A DNA stretch of 53,771 nucleotides from positions 1 to 53,771 of the forward strand of contig DAHXMJ010000020.1 of assembly GCA_027365525.1 (NCBI GenBank), given 5' to 3'. The DNA is from Acidithiobacillus sp. GTDB lineage: Bacteria; Pseudomonadota; Gammaproteobacteria; Acidithiobacillales; Acidithiobacillaceae. Each line of letters opens with the position of its first letter. Positions within the stretch are counted from its first letter, which is position 1. Position numbers and translations under genes: made by a program. Positions 1 to 9,232 of the stretch are shown here, piece by piece. The notes below the pieces were generated by a model, which was not told the origin of the DNA, did not search any database, and saw nothing but the letters and a program-made list of their open reading frames with translations.

Positions 1-152
1 GAAACATCCATGCCGCCGTAACGGGACTTGTACTTGTAGAACGTCGCCTCGCTCAGGCCGTGTTTGCGGCACACATCCGCCGTCTTCATCCCGGCTTCGT
101 GTTCCTTGAGCATCCCGATAATCTGTTCTTCGGTGAACCTCAATCGCTTCAT
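1..152 (-). CDS. IS3-family transposase OrfA, N-terminal part (cut by window start)
   Basis: Reverse strand from ATG at 152 reads MKRLRFTEEQIIGMLKEHEAGMKTADVCRKHGLSEATFYKYKSRYGGMDVS, the typical IS3/IS407-group OrfA HTH. Confidence 0.85.
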   Translation of the reverse strand, partial: MKRLRFTEEQIIGMLKEHEAGMKTADVCRKHGLSEATFYKYKSRYGGMDV

Positions 153-215
153 CGTCCATCTCCTTGCGTTGACGGACTCTAACAAAAACTGGAGGAATTA
201 TCGGGGCTCAGGTCA
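1..215 (-). mobile_element. Terminal part of an IS3-family insertion sequence
   Basis: OrfA start preceded by a TGACCTGAGCCCCGATAATTCCTCC-like terminal sequence (reverse strand, ending about 215). Confidence 0.65.
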
Positions 216-452
216 CACCACAACACCATGATTACCCCATTATAATTGATAGGAGGGGTAAGACCTCGAATAGATTCATGGCTGCAAAATCTGATGATCA
301 ATACGGGAAAGCCATCCAGAACTGAAACTACAAACTTAGGATGGACAGGAAGTTTTTTCGAGATTCAGGACAGAACGAGTTGAAAAAGGTGTGAAGACGA
401 TAACTTGTAACCCTTGCAGGATGCCATCATGACCTCCGTACAGCCATAGCCT

Positions 453-2156
453 ATGCCTGTCCAAAATGCTGATATCGCCGCCACATTCGAAAAGATTGCG
501 GACATTCTAGAGATTGAGGATGCCAACCCTTTCCGGGTGCGGGCCTACCGCACAGCAGCACGGCTTATTCGAGGACTGAGTCACGATCTCAGCGGGATGG
601 TAAATGCTGGCAAGGATCTTACGGAACTGCCTGACATCGGTGAAGATCTCGCCAAAAAAATTGTTGAAATCGTCCATACTGGCCATTGTTCCATGCTTAA
701 AAAGCTCGAAACACAGATTCCTCCAGCACTGACAGAACTCCTGCAAGTTCCGGGGCTCGGGCCGAAACGGGTTAGAACCCTATGGCACGAGCTGGATGTA
801 GAAACCGTTTCCCAGCTTGCTGTAGCTGCACGCGAAGGGCGGATCCGCACCATTCCCGGTTTTGCTGAAAAAACCGAGGCCAAAATCCTACAAGCCCTTC
901 AGGACCATACCGCCGCCTTGCATCGTTTTCCAATTCCCATTGCTGCCCGGGATGCAGCCTCTCTGGTCCTTTATCTGCAGGGAATTCCCGGGGTCAAACA
1001 GGCAGTAGTAGCCGGCAGCTTCCGGCGTGGCAGGGAAACGGTCGGCGACCTTGACCTTCTGGTTGCGGCCGAAAGAGGCAGACAGGTCATGGACCATTTC
1101 ACCGCCCATAAGGATGTGGCAGAAATTATTTCCAGTGGCCCCACCCGTTCTACTGTAATTCTGCACAACAAATTACAGGTGGACCTGCGGGTTGTGAAAG
1201 ATGAAGCCTATGGTGCCGCTCTGCAGTATTTTACAGGCTCTAAGGAGCATAATATTGCCATCCGCCGGATGGGCCAATCCAAGGGGCTAAAAATCAACGA
1301 ATACGGAGTATTCAGGGATAAAGAACGTATTGCCGGGGAAACAGAAAGTTCTGTCTATGCTTCCATTGGCCTGCCCTACATTGAGCCCGAACTCCGGGAA
1401 AACCGCGGTGAAATTGAGGCTGCCGTGAGCGGCCATTTGCCCAACCTTGCAGAGCTCGGTGACCTTCGTGGAGATCTCCATGTCCATTGCCAGAGCAGCC
1501 AGAGCCTTAGGGTAATGGCTGATGAAGCAAAAAATCGCGGTTTTGAATATTTGGCAGTCACCCTGCGCAGCAGTAACGCTGATCCAAAGCGCCTGGACAA
1601 GTTTATGGCCGAGATTGATGCCATAAATGGTGCGATGGAAGAAATCACCCTTCTCAAGGGAATTGAAGTCCAGATCGAGAAGGATGGAAATCTGGATCTC
1701 CCCGATAACGTCCTGCGCAGCCTTGATCTCGTGATAGGAGGTCTGTTCGGCCATTTTGACCTTCCCAGAGAACGGCAGACAACGCGCATTCTGAAAGCTA
1801 TGGACAATCCGCATTTCTCAATTCTTGCCCATCCCTGTGCAAGACTCATCGGCACCCGCGGTCCCATAGATGCGGACATGTCCCGCATCATCCGCCATGC
1901 TCGTGACCGTGGCTGTTTTCTGGAGATCAATTCCCGGCCGGACCGCCTGGATCTTATGGATATATATGCCAGAATGGCCAAGGATGAGGGGGCAGAAATG
2001 GTTGTCAGTTCGGGGGGCAATTCTCCAGAGGATTTTGACGATCTACGGTTTGGCATGCAGCAGGCAAAACGTGGGTGGCTGGAAAAAAAGGATATAATCA
2101 ATACCCTTCGTCTGAAGGAGCTCCGCTCCCAGATCGCCAAAACGATGGGCAGATAG
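453..2156 (+). CDS. polX: DNA polymerase/3'-5' exonuclease PolX (polX core + PHP domain)
   Basis: HhH-rich N-terminus, GSFRRGRETVGDLDLL nucleotidyltransferase motif, C-terminal PHP domain (GDLHVHCQ..., LAHPCARLIGTR). Confidence 0.9.
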   Translation: MPVQNADIAATFEKIADILEIEDANPFRVRAYRTAARLIRGLSHDLSGMVNAGKDLTELPDIGEDLAKKIVEIVHTGHCSMLKKLETQIPPALTELLQVPGLGPKRVRTLWHELDVETVSQLAVAAREGRIRTIPGFAEKTEAKILQALQDHTAALHRFPIPIAARDAASLVLYLQGIPGVKQAVVAGSFRRGRETVGDLDLLVAAERGRQVMDHFTAHKDVAEIISSGPTRSTVILHNKLQVDLRVVKDEAYGAALQYFTGSKEHNIAIRRMGQSKGLKINEYGVFRDKERIAGETESSVYASIGLPYIEPELRENRGEIEAAVSGHLPNLAELGDLRGDLHVHCQSSQSLRVMADEAKNRGFEYLAVTLRSSNADPKRLDKFMAEIDAINGAMEEITLLKGIEVQIEKDGNLDLPDNVLRSLDLVIGGLFGHFDLPRERQTTRILKAMDNPHFSILAHPCARLIGTRGPIDADMSRIIRHARDRGCFLEINSRPDRLDLMDIYARMAKDEGAEMVVSSGGNSPEDFDDLRFGMQQAKRGWLEKKDIINTLRLKELRSQIAKTMGR

Positions 2157-2215
2157 CGAAATCAGGCCTGAGCACTTATCCGTGGATAGACCGGGCGCTG
2201 TATCCATAAAATCAC

Positions 2216-2248
2216 AAAAGGGTCCAAAAAAAATTTCTGGACCCTTTT
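2216..2248. terminator. Bidirectional rho-independent terminator between polX and the EAL gene
   Basis: 11-bp perfect stem AAAAGGGTCCA/TGGACCCTTTT between convergent genes. Confidence 0.75.
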
Positions 2249-2338
2249 TGCTGCCTGACATGCCGCTACTCGGGTACCAGAGCCGGCCAACCGGGATGCA
2301 AATCCGCTGTTCGCCATAATCCCGGTGCCCGTGAACTG

Positions 2339-4397
2339 TCAGGCTCCCGGATGGGAATTTTCCTCAAACCAAAGCCCCGTGAGCAGGCTAACCACCATAT
2401 CACGCTGCTCCAGTTCCATAGCACCCACCTCTGCCAGATGGGAGCCCAGCAACTGTCCCAGTTCGGAATCCTGTAGACCACGCAGCTTTACAAAATGGTC
2501 CATCCGGTTTCTGTTGATGAGCTGCGCGGCGTCTGGCCCATTTGCACTGTAACCTGTACTTCGCTGCATATCCCACAACAGGTACGCAGACAGTGCTCCC
2601 AATGCTGTAACGGGATGAAAGGTATCTACCTGGTAGCAGAATCCCTGGTGCCAGGAAACGATTTCAGTCGCTGGCATTGGACGGGCAATACCATAGCCCT
2701 GCCCCAGATCGGCGCCAAGAATCGCCGCAGCTTCAATCATGCCGGGATTCTCCAGACCTTCGACAGTAAACGGCATGCCAAAGGCATGGGCCATGCGGGT
2801 CAGATATAGGATGAATTCCAGCGCCCTCCTAGGGCGACGCAGTGCCCCCCGTATCAGCCCCTGATCGATTTTGATTTCGTCAAATCCATATTGGTCAAGA
2901 CGGAGGAGCGAACTGTATCCCGATCCAAGATCATCCTGAACGACACGAATCCCAGCATCCCGCAGACGCTGAAATCCCGTACGCTGCTGCTCATCTCTCA
3001 GGGACCGCTCCCGGCTTTCCAGAATTTCAATCTGCAGGCGCGAAGGGCCAAGAACCGCCCCTTTCAGGGCATAAAATACCGCCTCCTCGTAACGCGGATC
3101 TCCTATTCCTTCCGCCGGAAAATTCACGGCAAATATGGGGGAGATCCCCCGCTGTTCAAGCCATTCACAGTCGGCACAGCATTGTTCCAGCCCAAGTTGC
3201 AGGAGCCTTAGCAGCTCATCCGTGCCAAAAGCAGGGAAAAAATGGCTAGGAGGAACCAGCACACCATCATCCCCGACAAGTCGGGCAAGCGCCTCGACCT
3301 TCTGCAAGGATCCATCATGCAGGTTGATGATCGGCTGGTACAGCATAACCACTCTCCCTTCCGCGAGCATGCGGCGGTAGGTCTGGCGATCCTGCAGCGG
3401 CAGCACAGGCGCGCCACTGCGGCGCCGGACCGCATGACTCAGAGCCCGTTGCACATCCACAAGAAAGCGGCCCATGTGCATTGTGGAAAAGCAACCTGGC
3501 CATCCACTGTAGAGGCTCAGGAGTGCAATTGTATGGCCGTCTTCGTCTGTCAGCGGTACGGCAGCCCCAGAACGAAAACCGAGCACTTCTCCAACAGCCC
3601 TCCATGGCTGAGTCGCCGCTTCAATGGTCCAAGCATCTGACACTACAATACGGCCGCTACGCCAAGCTCGCCCTCCTGGCCCCTGTCCTTCCGGCTTTTC
3701 CGGGCTGATACTGATTTTCGGAGCAGATCCACTCATCATCGCCCGGTGGTAACTGTGACCAGCTGCTCCGCAGGAATCCTCTACCTGCAATTCCCCGTAG
3801 GCATCCACCCGCGCAAAAAAGGAGGAAATCTCGCCATCCACACCGCCAATCGCAGCCATGGCGCCGCGTACCAGATCGGCAAAATTGGCCGTAGTCTGGA
3901 TTAGCTCTTCAATCTGGGTCAAAGCCTGAGCCAGCAGCATCTCAATCCGGCGATAACCCGAAACCTGTCCCTGCAGTTCCACCAGAATTCTGCGGCTGAC
4001 TATATTGGTCACCAACTCGCGTTCTTGCAGTCCGCTTGTCAGCAGGCGCTGCAGCTCCTGCTGGTACATGCTGTACGCCTCAATAATCCACAACAGATCT
4101 ACGCCGACCAGCGCATGTATACGGCCCGTTCTCTGCGCGGCAAGCAAATGCTCATCCAGGGTCAGGGCAGGATCAAGCAGCTTCCCGAGATGTTCCGCCT
4201 GGTGGATTTTCAGCTTCGTGAATTCATCTGGGGGTGAGGTGCTGCAATACTCCGTCTGCCTCACCCGCATTCGAGAGTTTCTTGTAGAAATGGGAAACAA
4301 AGCGCGGTGGCAGATCATGGACCGGTTCCTGAATTGTCTTCAGCGCGGACCAGACCAGGGGTCCATAGGCATCACTCTGCTCCCCATTTCCCGTCAT
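2339..4397 (-). pseudogene. Globin-coupled GAF-like/EAL domain c-di-GMP phosphodiesterase, frameshifted near the 5' end
   Basis: 659-aa ORF 2339..4318 has EAL features (VEALARL, DDLGSGYSSLLRLDQYGFDEIKID) and a globin-sensor helix region (KLKIHQAEHLGKLLDPALTLDEH...GRIHALVGVD). The missing N-terminus MTGNGEQSDAYGPLVWSALKTIQEPVHDLPPRFVSHFYKKLSNAGEADGVLQHLTP lies in another frame starting at 4397; the frames meet at a C5 tract (4230-4234). Confidence 0.75.
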
Positions 4398-4740
4398 GCC
4401 CACCCCTCCTGCGCGATGGCAGCGACAATCTACTTGTCCTTACATGAAACTGCGCATCCCGGCTCCCTATGCAGTCTGCCGTACTTACCCAGCCAGTACC
4501 AAAGACCTGGATACGCCCAACCCAAACTTAATCAATTTTCTGGACCGCATCTACCAGAGAGCAGTACTACGCCTGCAACCGCGCAGCGGTTCATGGGGCT
4601 ACACAGCGAAGCGCCCTGCCCGCGATTCAGAATACAATAGCTCCGTCTCCAGAACACACTGGTCTGCTCCAGCGGAGTCCCCCGGAATTGAGTAGCGGAT
4701 GACTTTGGAATCCAGCCCTCAACGGCAGGTGGGACTGGGC

Positions 4741-4815
4741 ATGAAGAAGCGATTTGCCGAAAAAAAGATCATTGGCTTCCTGTGGGAAGCGGTGGCAGCT
4801 GACAAGCCTGTAAGA
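4741..4815 (+). pseudogene. Remnant of IS3-family OrfA N-terminus
   Basis: MKKRFAEKKIIGFLWEAVAADKPV resembles the MKKRFTEEQIIGFLREAEAGLPV OrfA start; homology is lost afterwards. Confidence 0.55.
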
Positions 4816-5050
4816 TCTGCCCCACAGTTACGCCTGCTCGCAAGCCAATGGCTGCTTCTGGCGCTGCAGATCGGCGTGACAGGAGCCGGAGAACAGTCGG
4901 CCAAAAATTTTGCCAGAGAAGCGCGGCAGAAAAGCGGTGGGCTCAGTTGGGCACTGGGGGCTAGTGGGCGGGTATTACCCTGTTTATCCGGCAGGGCACG
5001 GGTGCTTTCCGTTACCGTCCATTTATGGATTCAAATATGGAAAGGTCCAT

Positions 5051-5071
5051 AAATCTGCAGGCCGCAGATTT
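5051..5071 (-). terminator. Probable original tRNA-Phe terminator, displaced by the island
   Basis: 8-bp stem AAATCTGC-AGGCC-GCAGATTT immediately outside the tRNA 3'-end repeat. Confidence 0.6.
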
Positions 5072-5074
5072 TTA

Positions 5075-5119
5075 TGGTGCCCAAGGGCGGAATCGAACCA
5101 CCGACACGAGGATTTTCAG
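5075..5119 (-). repeat. Distal att site: 45-bp duplicate of the tRNA-Phe 3' end
   Basis: 44/45 identical to 11660-11704 (mismatch at 5084/11669), same orientation; covers anticodon loop to CCA. Confidence 0.92.
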
Positions 5120-5220
5120 GGGAAAACCACTCCTGTAACGCTCTCGCAGATATACGCAACTAACTGTTTTCAAAAGAAACCGACCGCAGACAAACGCAGT
5201 CGAACGTAACCGGTTCTCCG

Positions 5221-5248
5221 GGTCTCTGACAGAAAAATGTCAGAGACC
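5221..5248. terminator. Perfect 11-bp hairpin near the island's distal end (terminator-like)
   Basis: GGTCTCTGACA-GAAAAA-TGTCAGAGACC. Confidence 0.5.
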
Positions 5249-5464
5249 TTTGCAACCGCAGCATCAGTCTATGACAGATTGTTTGCTGTTCCAACCCAGG
5301 GGGTACGCTGGTCTGTGCGCGCACGGGATGAGCTGTGAGGCGCTCGGAACTCCGCCATAAAATCAGCGTGTCCCTTGGGGATATCGGGCCGGATCAACTA
5401 CAAGACCGCACAGCAAATCCCACCTGAAGTCCGAGACAGCGCAAGCCTATCGGGTAAGCTGTCG

Positions 5465-6217
5465 TTAGCCGGGCACCGTCCAGTCGGCAAGAGATATTTC
5501 CATAAACCGTTCCCCTTCGCTCCGCTCGACAAAGAGCCGTCCATGCACCCTATCGAGCCGGTAGGTCAGAAAGCAATGTACGCCGTTTTCAGTCAGCAGG
5601 TCAGGAGCCAGAACTGCCGCGACAAGGCCACGCGTTCGACGGAGGTCCCTGGCGGAATAGGTAAGGAAGCCCGGCAGCCTGTTTTCATGGGCCTCGTTCC
5701 CCAATGCGCGGCATGGTGCCAGGTTCGTTGGGTGGTCAAAGACTCCAGCGTTTGCAAGTACCTTTGGGCGCAGGTCCAGTAGAAGACCAGTATACGCCAC
5801 CCGGTGGACCCTGCGCTGGCCTTCTACCTGTGGTTCCCTCAAGCTCGCGGCGCTATCCTCAATGTCCTGCCAAAAATAGTAGCCTGTTTCATAAATGGTC
5901 GTTTCCAGGTCCGACCCGCCATACCAGCAACCGAAGTGTCCGTCCGAAAAACGGCTTGCGGCAGGATGTTCGAACGGCCATAGAATAACGTCTGCAATGC
6001 CCACCAGGGCTTCTGCGAACTCAAAGGGTCGTTGCGTAGCCGGCGGAACGGCAGAGTAGGGCTTTACCGCCACTTCGTGTTCGATGAGTATTTGCGCTTC
6101 CTCCTCACTGTCGACCAGAGAGGCAAACAGGCTCCGGCTCCTCCGTAGGGATACAATGTTACGGAACCAGTCACGCTGCGCATCCCTGGTCAATCCCAGT
6201 TCGCTCACAGAAATCAT
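5465..6217 (-). CDS. RES-domain toxin (MbcT/ParT-like)
   Basis: RFSDGHFGCWYGGSDLETTIYETGYYF RES motif region; ATG at 6217 overlaps the upstream antitoxin stop (TGATG). Confidence 0.8.
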   Translation of the reverse strand: MISVSELGLTRDAQRDWFRNIVSLRRSRSLFASLVDSEEEAQILIEHEVAVKPYSAVPPATQRPFEFAEALVGIADVILWPFEHPAASRFSDGHFGCWYGGSDLETTIYETGYYFWQDIEDSAASLREPQVEGQRRVHRVAYTGLLLDLRPKVLANAGVFDHPTNLAPCRALGNEAHENRLPGFLTYSARDLRRTRGLVAAVLAPDLLTENGVHCFLTYRLDRVHGRLFVERSEGERFMEISLADWTVPG

Positions 6218-6636
6218 CAATGCCCTCGCATACGGTCGACCTGTGCGCGAACCATTACGAGGCCTGGCAAGCCATACTCCTGCACCACAGCTACCGGTGA
6301 TCTGCCATGGAAACGCCGGTTGGCAGCACGCATCCATCCGTTTCTAAGGCCTGGATTCTCTGGATACAGAAGCATAAGGCCTTTGTAGATGCCCAGCAGG
6401 TGTCCTGCCCGGTCCAGGAGGTCGCGCGTATTGGCGAGCGGATGTCCTTCCGCGTAGCGCTTCAGGGTGGTACGGCTGTTCCCCCCCAAGCCCAGCAGGA
6501 CCTGCCGCTCGGCGTTGGACAGGCTCCATTCATCGAAGGCACGCATGAGTGCCCTGGCAAGCACAGCACGCCGGTGTTCGTCGGTGCATGCCGGCGCTCC
6601 GGGATTGGCTAACATCCGCTGATCTATGATCTCCAT
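6217..6636 (-). CDS. Xre/MbcA/ParS-family antitoxin (DUF2384-like)
   Basis: LSNAERQVLLGL...DLLDRAGHLLGIYKGLMLLYPENPGLRNGWMRAANRRFHGRSPVAVVQEYGLPGLVMVRAQVD; GGGGGAG SD upstream of the ATG at 6636. Confidence 0.8.
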   Translation of the reverse strand: MEIIDQRMLANPGAPACTDEHRRAVLARALMRAFDEWSLSNAERQVLLGLGGNSRTTLKRYAEGHPLANTRDLLDRAGHLLGIYKGLMLLYPENPGLRNGWMRAANRRFHGRSPVAVVQEYGLPGLVMVRAQVDRMRGH

Positions 6637-6654
6637 ATACAACTCCCCCTGAGT

Positions 6655-7214
6655 ATGCACAGGAATTGTATAACTGGTTCATACCTAAGTATAGATGATC
6701 ACCATTTGGTACACTTCTGCCACCTACTATGCCAACCCGTCCTGCGCCGGGCTGGGGAAATCCGCCCCTGCATCATTTTTCTGGACGAGGCGGACGGGGT
6801 GCTGGCCAACCGGGATTCCTGGCAGGCCAGGACGAACGCCATCAACTCCCTGCTGACCGCCATGGATGGCACCAGCGGGCGCATGAAGGACGTGCTCTGG
6901 GTGGCCGCCACCAACCGCTGGAAGCCATCGATCCGGCCATGCTCCGTGGAGGGCGGTTCAGCGAGAAAGTGCTGTTCCCGAATCCGGATGCCGGACTGCT
7001 GGTTCAGGCGCTGGCGATGTGGATGGACACCATCCGCATACCGGTGGACGTAACCATGGAAGAAGCGGCAGAACTGCTCTCCGGGCTGTCTTTCCCCAGC
7101 GCGCGGGAGGCCCTGCAGACGGCGGTGAACCGGGCCATCGGGGAGGAAGACGAGCGGATTACCGCAGACCTGCTCCGCGAAGCCCGGTCGCTGGTGGCGG
7201 TGCAGACGCCATGA
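6655..7214 (+). pseudogene. AAA+ ATPase remnant, 5'-truncated and frameshifted
   Basis: Walker B CIIFLDEADGVLANR and sensor region VLWVAATNR in one frame, EAIDPAMLRGGRFSEKVLFPNPD in the next; a one-base deletion near 6918-6920 restores continuity; no Walker A. Confidence 0.7.
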
Positions 7215-7381
7215 TGCGGCGGTGCACAGTGACAAAAATTGCCGCACAGTCTCACAGTGCCCGCGAAAAACATGGACACGCCACAGGCCGTGCAGAAAAA
7301 GGAGCAGATTAAAGGGGAACTGCCGAGGATTCCCGGTAGTTCAGCAGGAAAGTGTCCACCAGTTGGCGACATCCTCTGGTT

Positions 7382-7415
7382 TTTATTTTATGATTTTTGT
7401 TAAAATTAAAATAAA
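7382..7415. promoter_or_regulatory. AT-rich inverted repeat upstream of fic
   Basis: Perfect 9-bp arms TTTATTTTA...TAAAATAAA in an otherwise GC-rich context, 34 bp before the start codon. Confidence 0.45.
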
Positions 7416-7448
7416 GAGGAACGTTATTTTAGGTTCGAGGCGGGCCGG

Positions 7449-8618
7449 ATGAAGCGGGAACTCCAAGGCAGATACATTACCATATCGACGGCGGGTGAGA
7501 AGGCCCAGGCCTTCGTGCCAGCGCCGCCGCCACCGCGTCCTCCCATTGACTGGACTCCGGAGTTGCGCAGCAGGTTCGACCAGGCGCTGCTGGCGCTCGG
7601 CCGGCTGGATGGCGTCTCGACCCTGCTGCCGGATATCCCGCTATTCCTCTATATGTACGTCCGCAAGGAAGCGGTGCTCTCCTCGATGATCGAGGGAACA
7701 CAGTCGTCCCTGTCCGACCTGCTGCTGTTCGAACTGGACCAGGAACCCGGCGTGCCGCTGGATGATGTGCGGGAGGTCAGCAACTATGTCGCTGCCCTGG
7801 ACCATGGCCTGCGCCTGCTGAAGGAAGGCCTGCCGCTGTCGCTGCGCCTGTTCCGCGAGATTCACGGCGTACTGCTGGCCAGGGGGCGGGGCAGCAGTCA
7901 GACCCCGGGCGAGTTCCGGCGCAGCCAGAACTGGATTGGTGGTACCCGGCCGGGTAATGCGGCTTTCGTACCGCCGCCTGCCGAAGAGGTACTGGAGTGC
8001 ATGGGAAGGCTGGAGCTTTTCCTCCATGACCAGCCAGAGCAGACCCCTGTGCTGCTTAAAGCGGCGCTGGCCCATGTGCAGTTCGAGACGATCCACCCAT
8101 TTCTGGACGGTAACGGCCGTCTGGGGCGTCTGCTGATCGCGCTGCTGCTGTACGAACAGAAAGTGCTGCGGGAGCCAATGCTCTATCTCAGTCTCTATTT
8201 CAAGACGCACCGCCAGTATTACTACGAGCTGCTGAACAGCGTGCGTATGACCGGCGACTGGGAAGCCTGGCTCGATTTCTTTGCCGAGGCGGTCACTGTC
8301 ACCGCCACCCAGGCGGTGGAAACGGCGTTGCAACTCCGCGACCTGTCGAACCAGGATCGTGACAGGATCAGTGGCATCGGACGGGCAGCAGCATCGACCC
8401 TGCAGGTTCACAGGGCACTGATGGAGCATCCCATTGCCACTTCTGGCTCGCTGGTGGAAAAGACCGGCATTACCCCGGCTACGGTCAACAGGGCGCTCGG
8501 CCACCTGGAACAGCTCGGTATCGTCAAGGAGCTGACCGCCCAGAAACGCAACCGCCTGTTCAGCTATGCGGGCTATATCGAGATCATGGATCGCGGTACG
8601 GAATTGCCGGGCGGATAG
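7449..8618 (+). CDS. Fic family protein (probable AMPylase) with C-terminal winged helix
   Basis: HPFLDGNGRLGR Fic motif; N-terminal SSMIEGTQ inhibitory-helix motif; C-terminal VEKTGITPATVNRALGHLEQLGIVKEL wHTH. Confidence 0.92.
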   Translation: MKRELQGRYITISTAGEKAQAFVPAPPPPRPPIDWTPELRSRFDQALLALGRLDGVSTLLPDIPLFLYMYVRKEAVLSSMIEGTQSSLSDLLLFELDQEPGVPLDDVREVSNYVAALDHGLRLLKEGLPLSLRLFREIHGVLLARGRGSSQTPGEFRRSQNWIGGTRPGNAAFVPPPAEEVLECMGRLELFLHDQPEQTPVLLKAALAHVQFETIHPFLDGNGRLGRLLIALLLYEQKVLREPMLYLSLYFKTHRQYYYELLNSVRMTGDWEAWLDFFAEAVTVTATQAVETALQLRDLSNQDRDRISGIGRAAASTLQVHRALMEHPIATSGSLVEKTGITPATVNRALGHLEQLGIVKELTAQKRNRLFSYAGYIEIMDRGTELPGG

Positions 8619-8837
8619 CAGGAAACGCAAAAACCCTGAATTGCAAAAGTGCAGTGATACGATAACCGCGTGACCAATCCGCGCCCCATTGTCTGCCACA
8701 AAGGCCCTGGTGCCCCGCAAGATCCGAAAAACTCTCCATCAGGCCCGCCCTAACCCAACGACTCGGAGCCAATCGCGGAAATTGGGGAATCAGTGGGTCT
8801 GGAGTTCGAATCTCTCAAAGCATACCTATAAAATAGC

Positions 8838-8875
8838 CACTTGGCAGAATACCCCAAGTGCCTTTATTTTTTCAG
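8838..8875 (+). terminator. Rho-independent-like terminator
   Basis: CACTTGG...CCAAGTG stem followed by CCTTTATTTTTT. Confidence 0.5.
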
Positions 8876-9007
8876 GCTAACCACAGAAGAGGAAAGCCCG
8901 GCCATAGAAGCCCTGCAAGCCGCGATCCGGGAGCAGGTGGCGCCCACCATTAGCACCAGAAAGGCGGGAAAATCGCCTGTAGGGCAGGAAAGCGGCCCTG
9001 CTGGCGA

Positions 9008-9232
9008 TTATCCCGGAAACAGCCGTCTCCCGATGGCTTCCAGACGGTTACCAAGCTCCGTTAGCAGCATCTCAGTGGCGTCATCGTCTGTTGACATGTC
9101 CAGGGCGCCCATTAGCGCCATGCAGCCGGGATCCGCGTCGGCCACGTGGAAAACACGATCCATCATGGCGTCCCATTCGACTGTGACCCTGCCGTCCAGA
9201 ATCGTCAGACTGCAGTGGGCGTCGGGGGTCAT
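9008..9232 (-). CDS. Hypothetical protein (74 aa)
   Basis: MTPDAHCSLTILDGRVTVEWDAMMDRVFHVADADPGC...; ORF only, no recognised family. Confidence 0.35.
   Translation of the reverse strand: MTPDAHCSLTILDGRVTVEWDAMMDRVFHVADADPGCMALMGALDMSTDDDATEMLLTELGNRLEAIGRRLFPG

Noticed and set aside
7641-8720. 359-aa minus ORF
   Set aside because: Antisense to the Fic gene with its clear HPFxDGNGRxGR motif.
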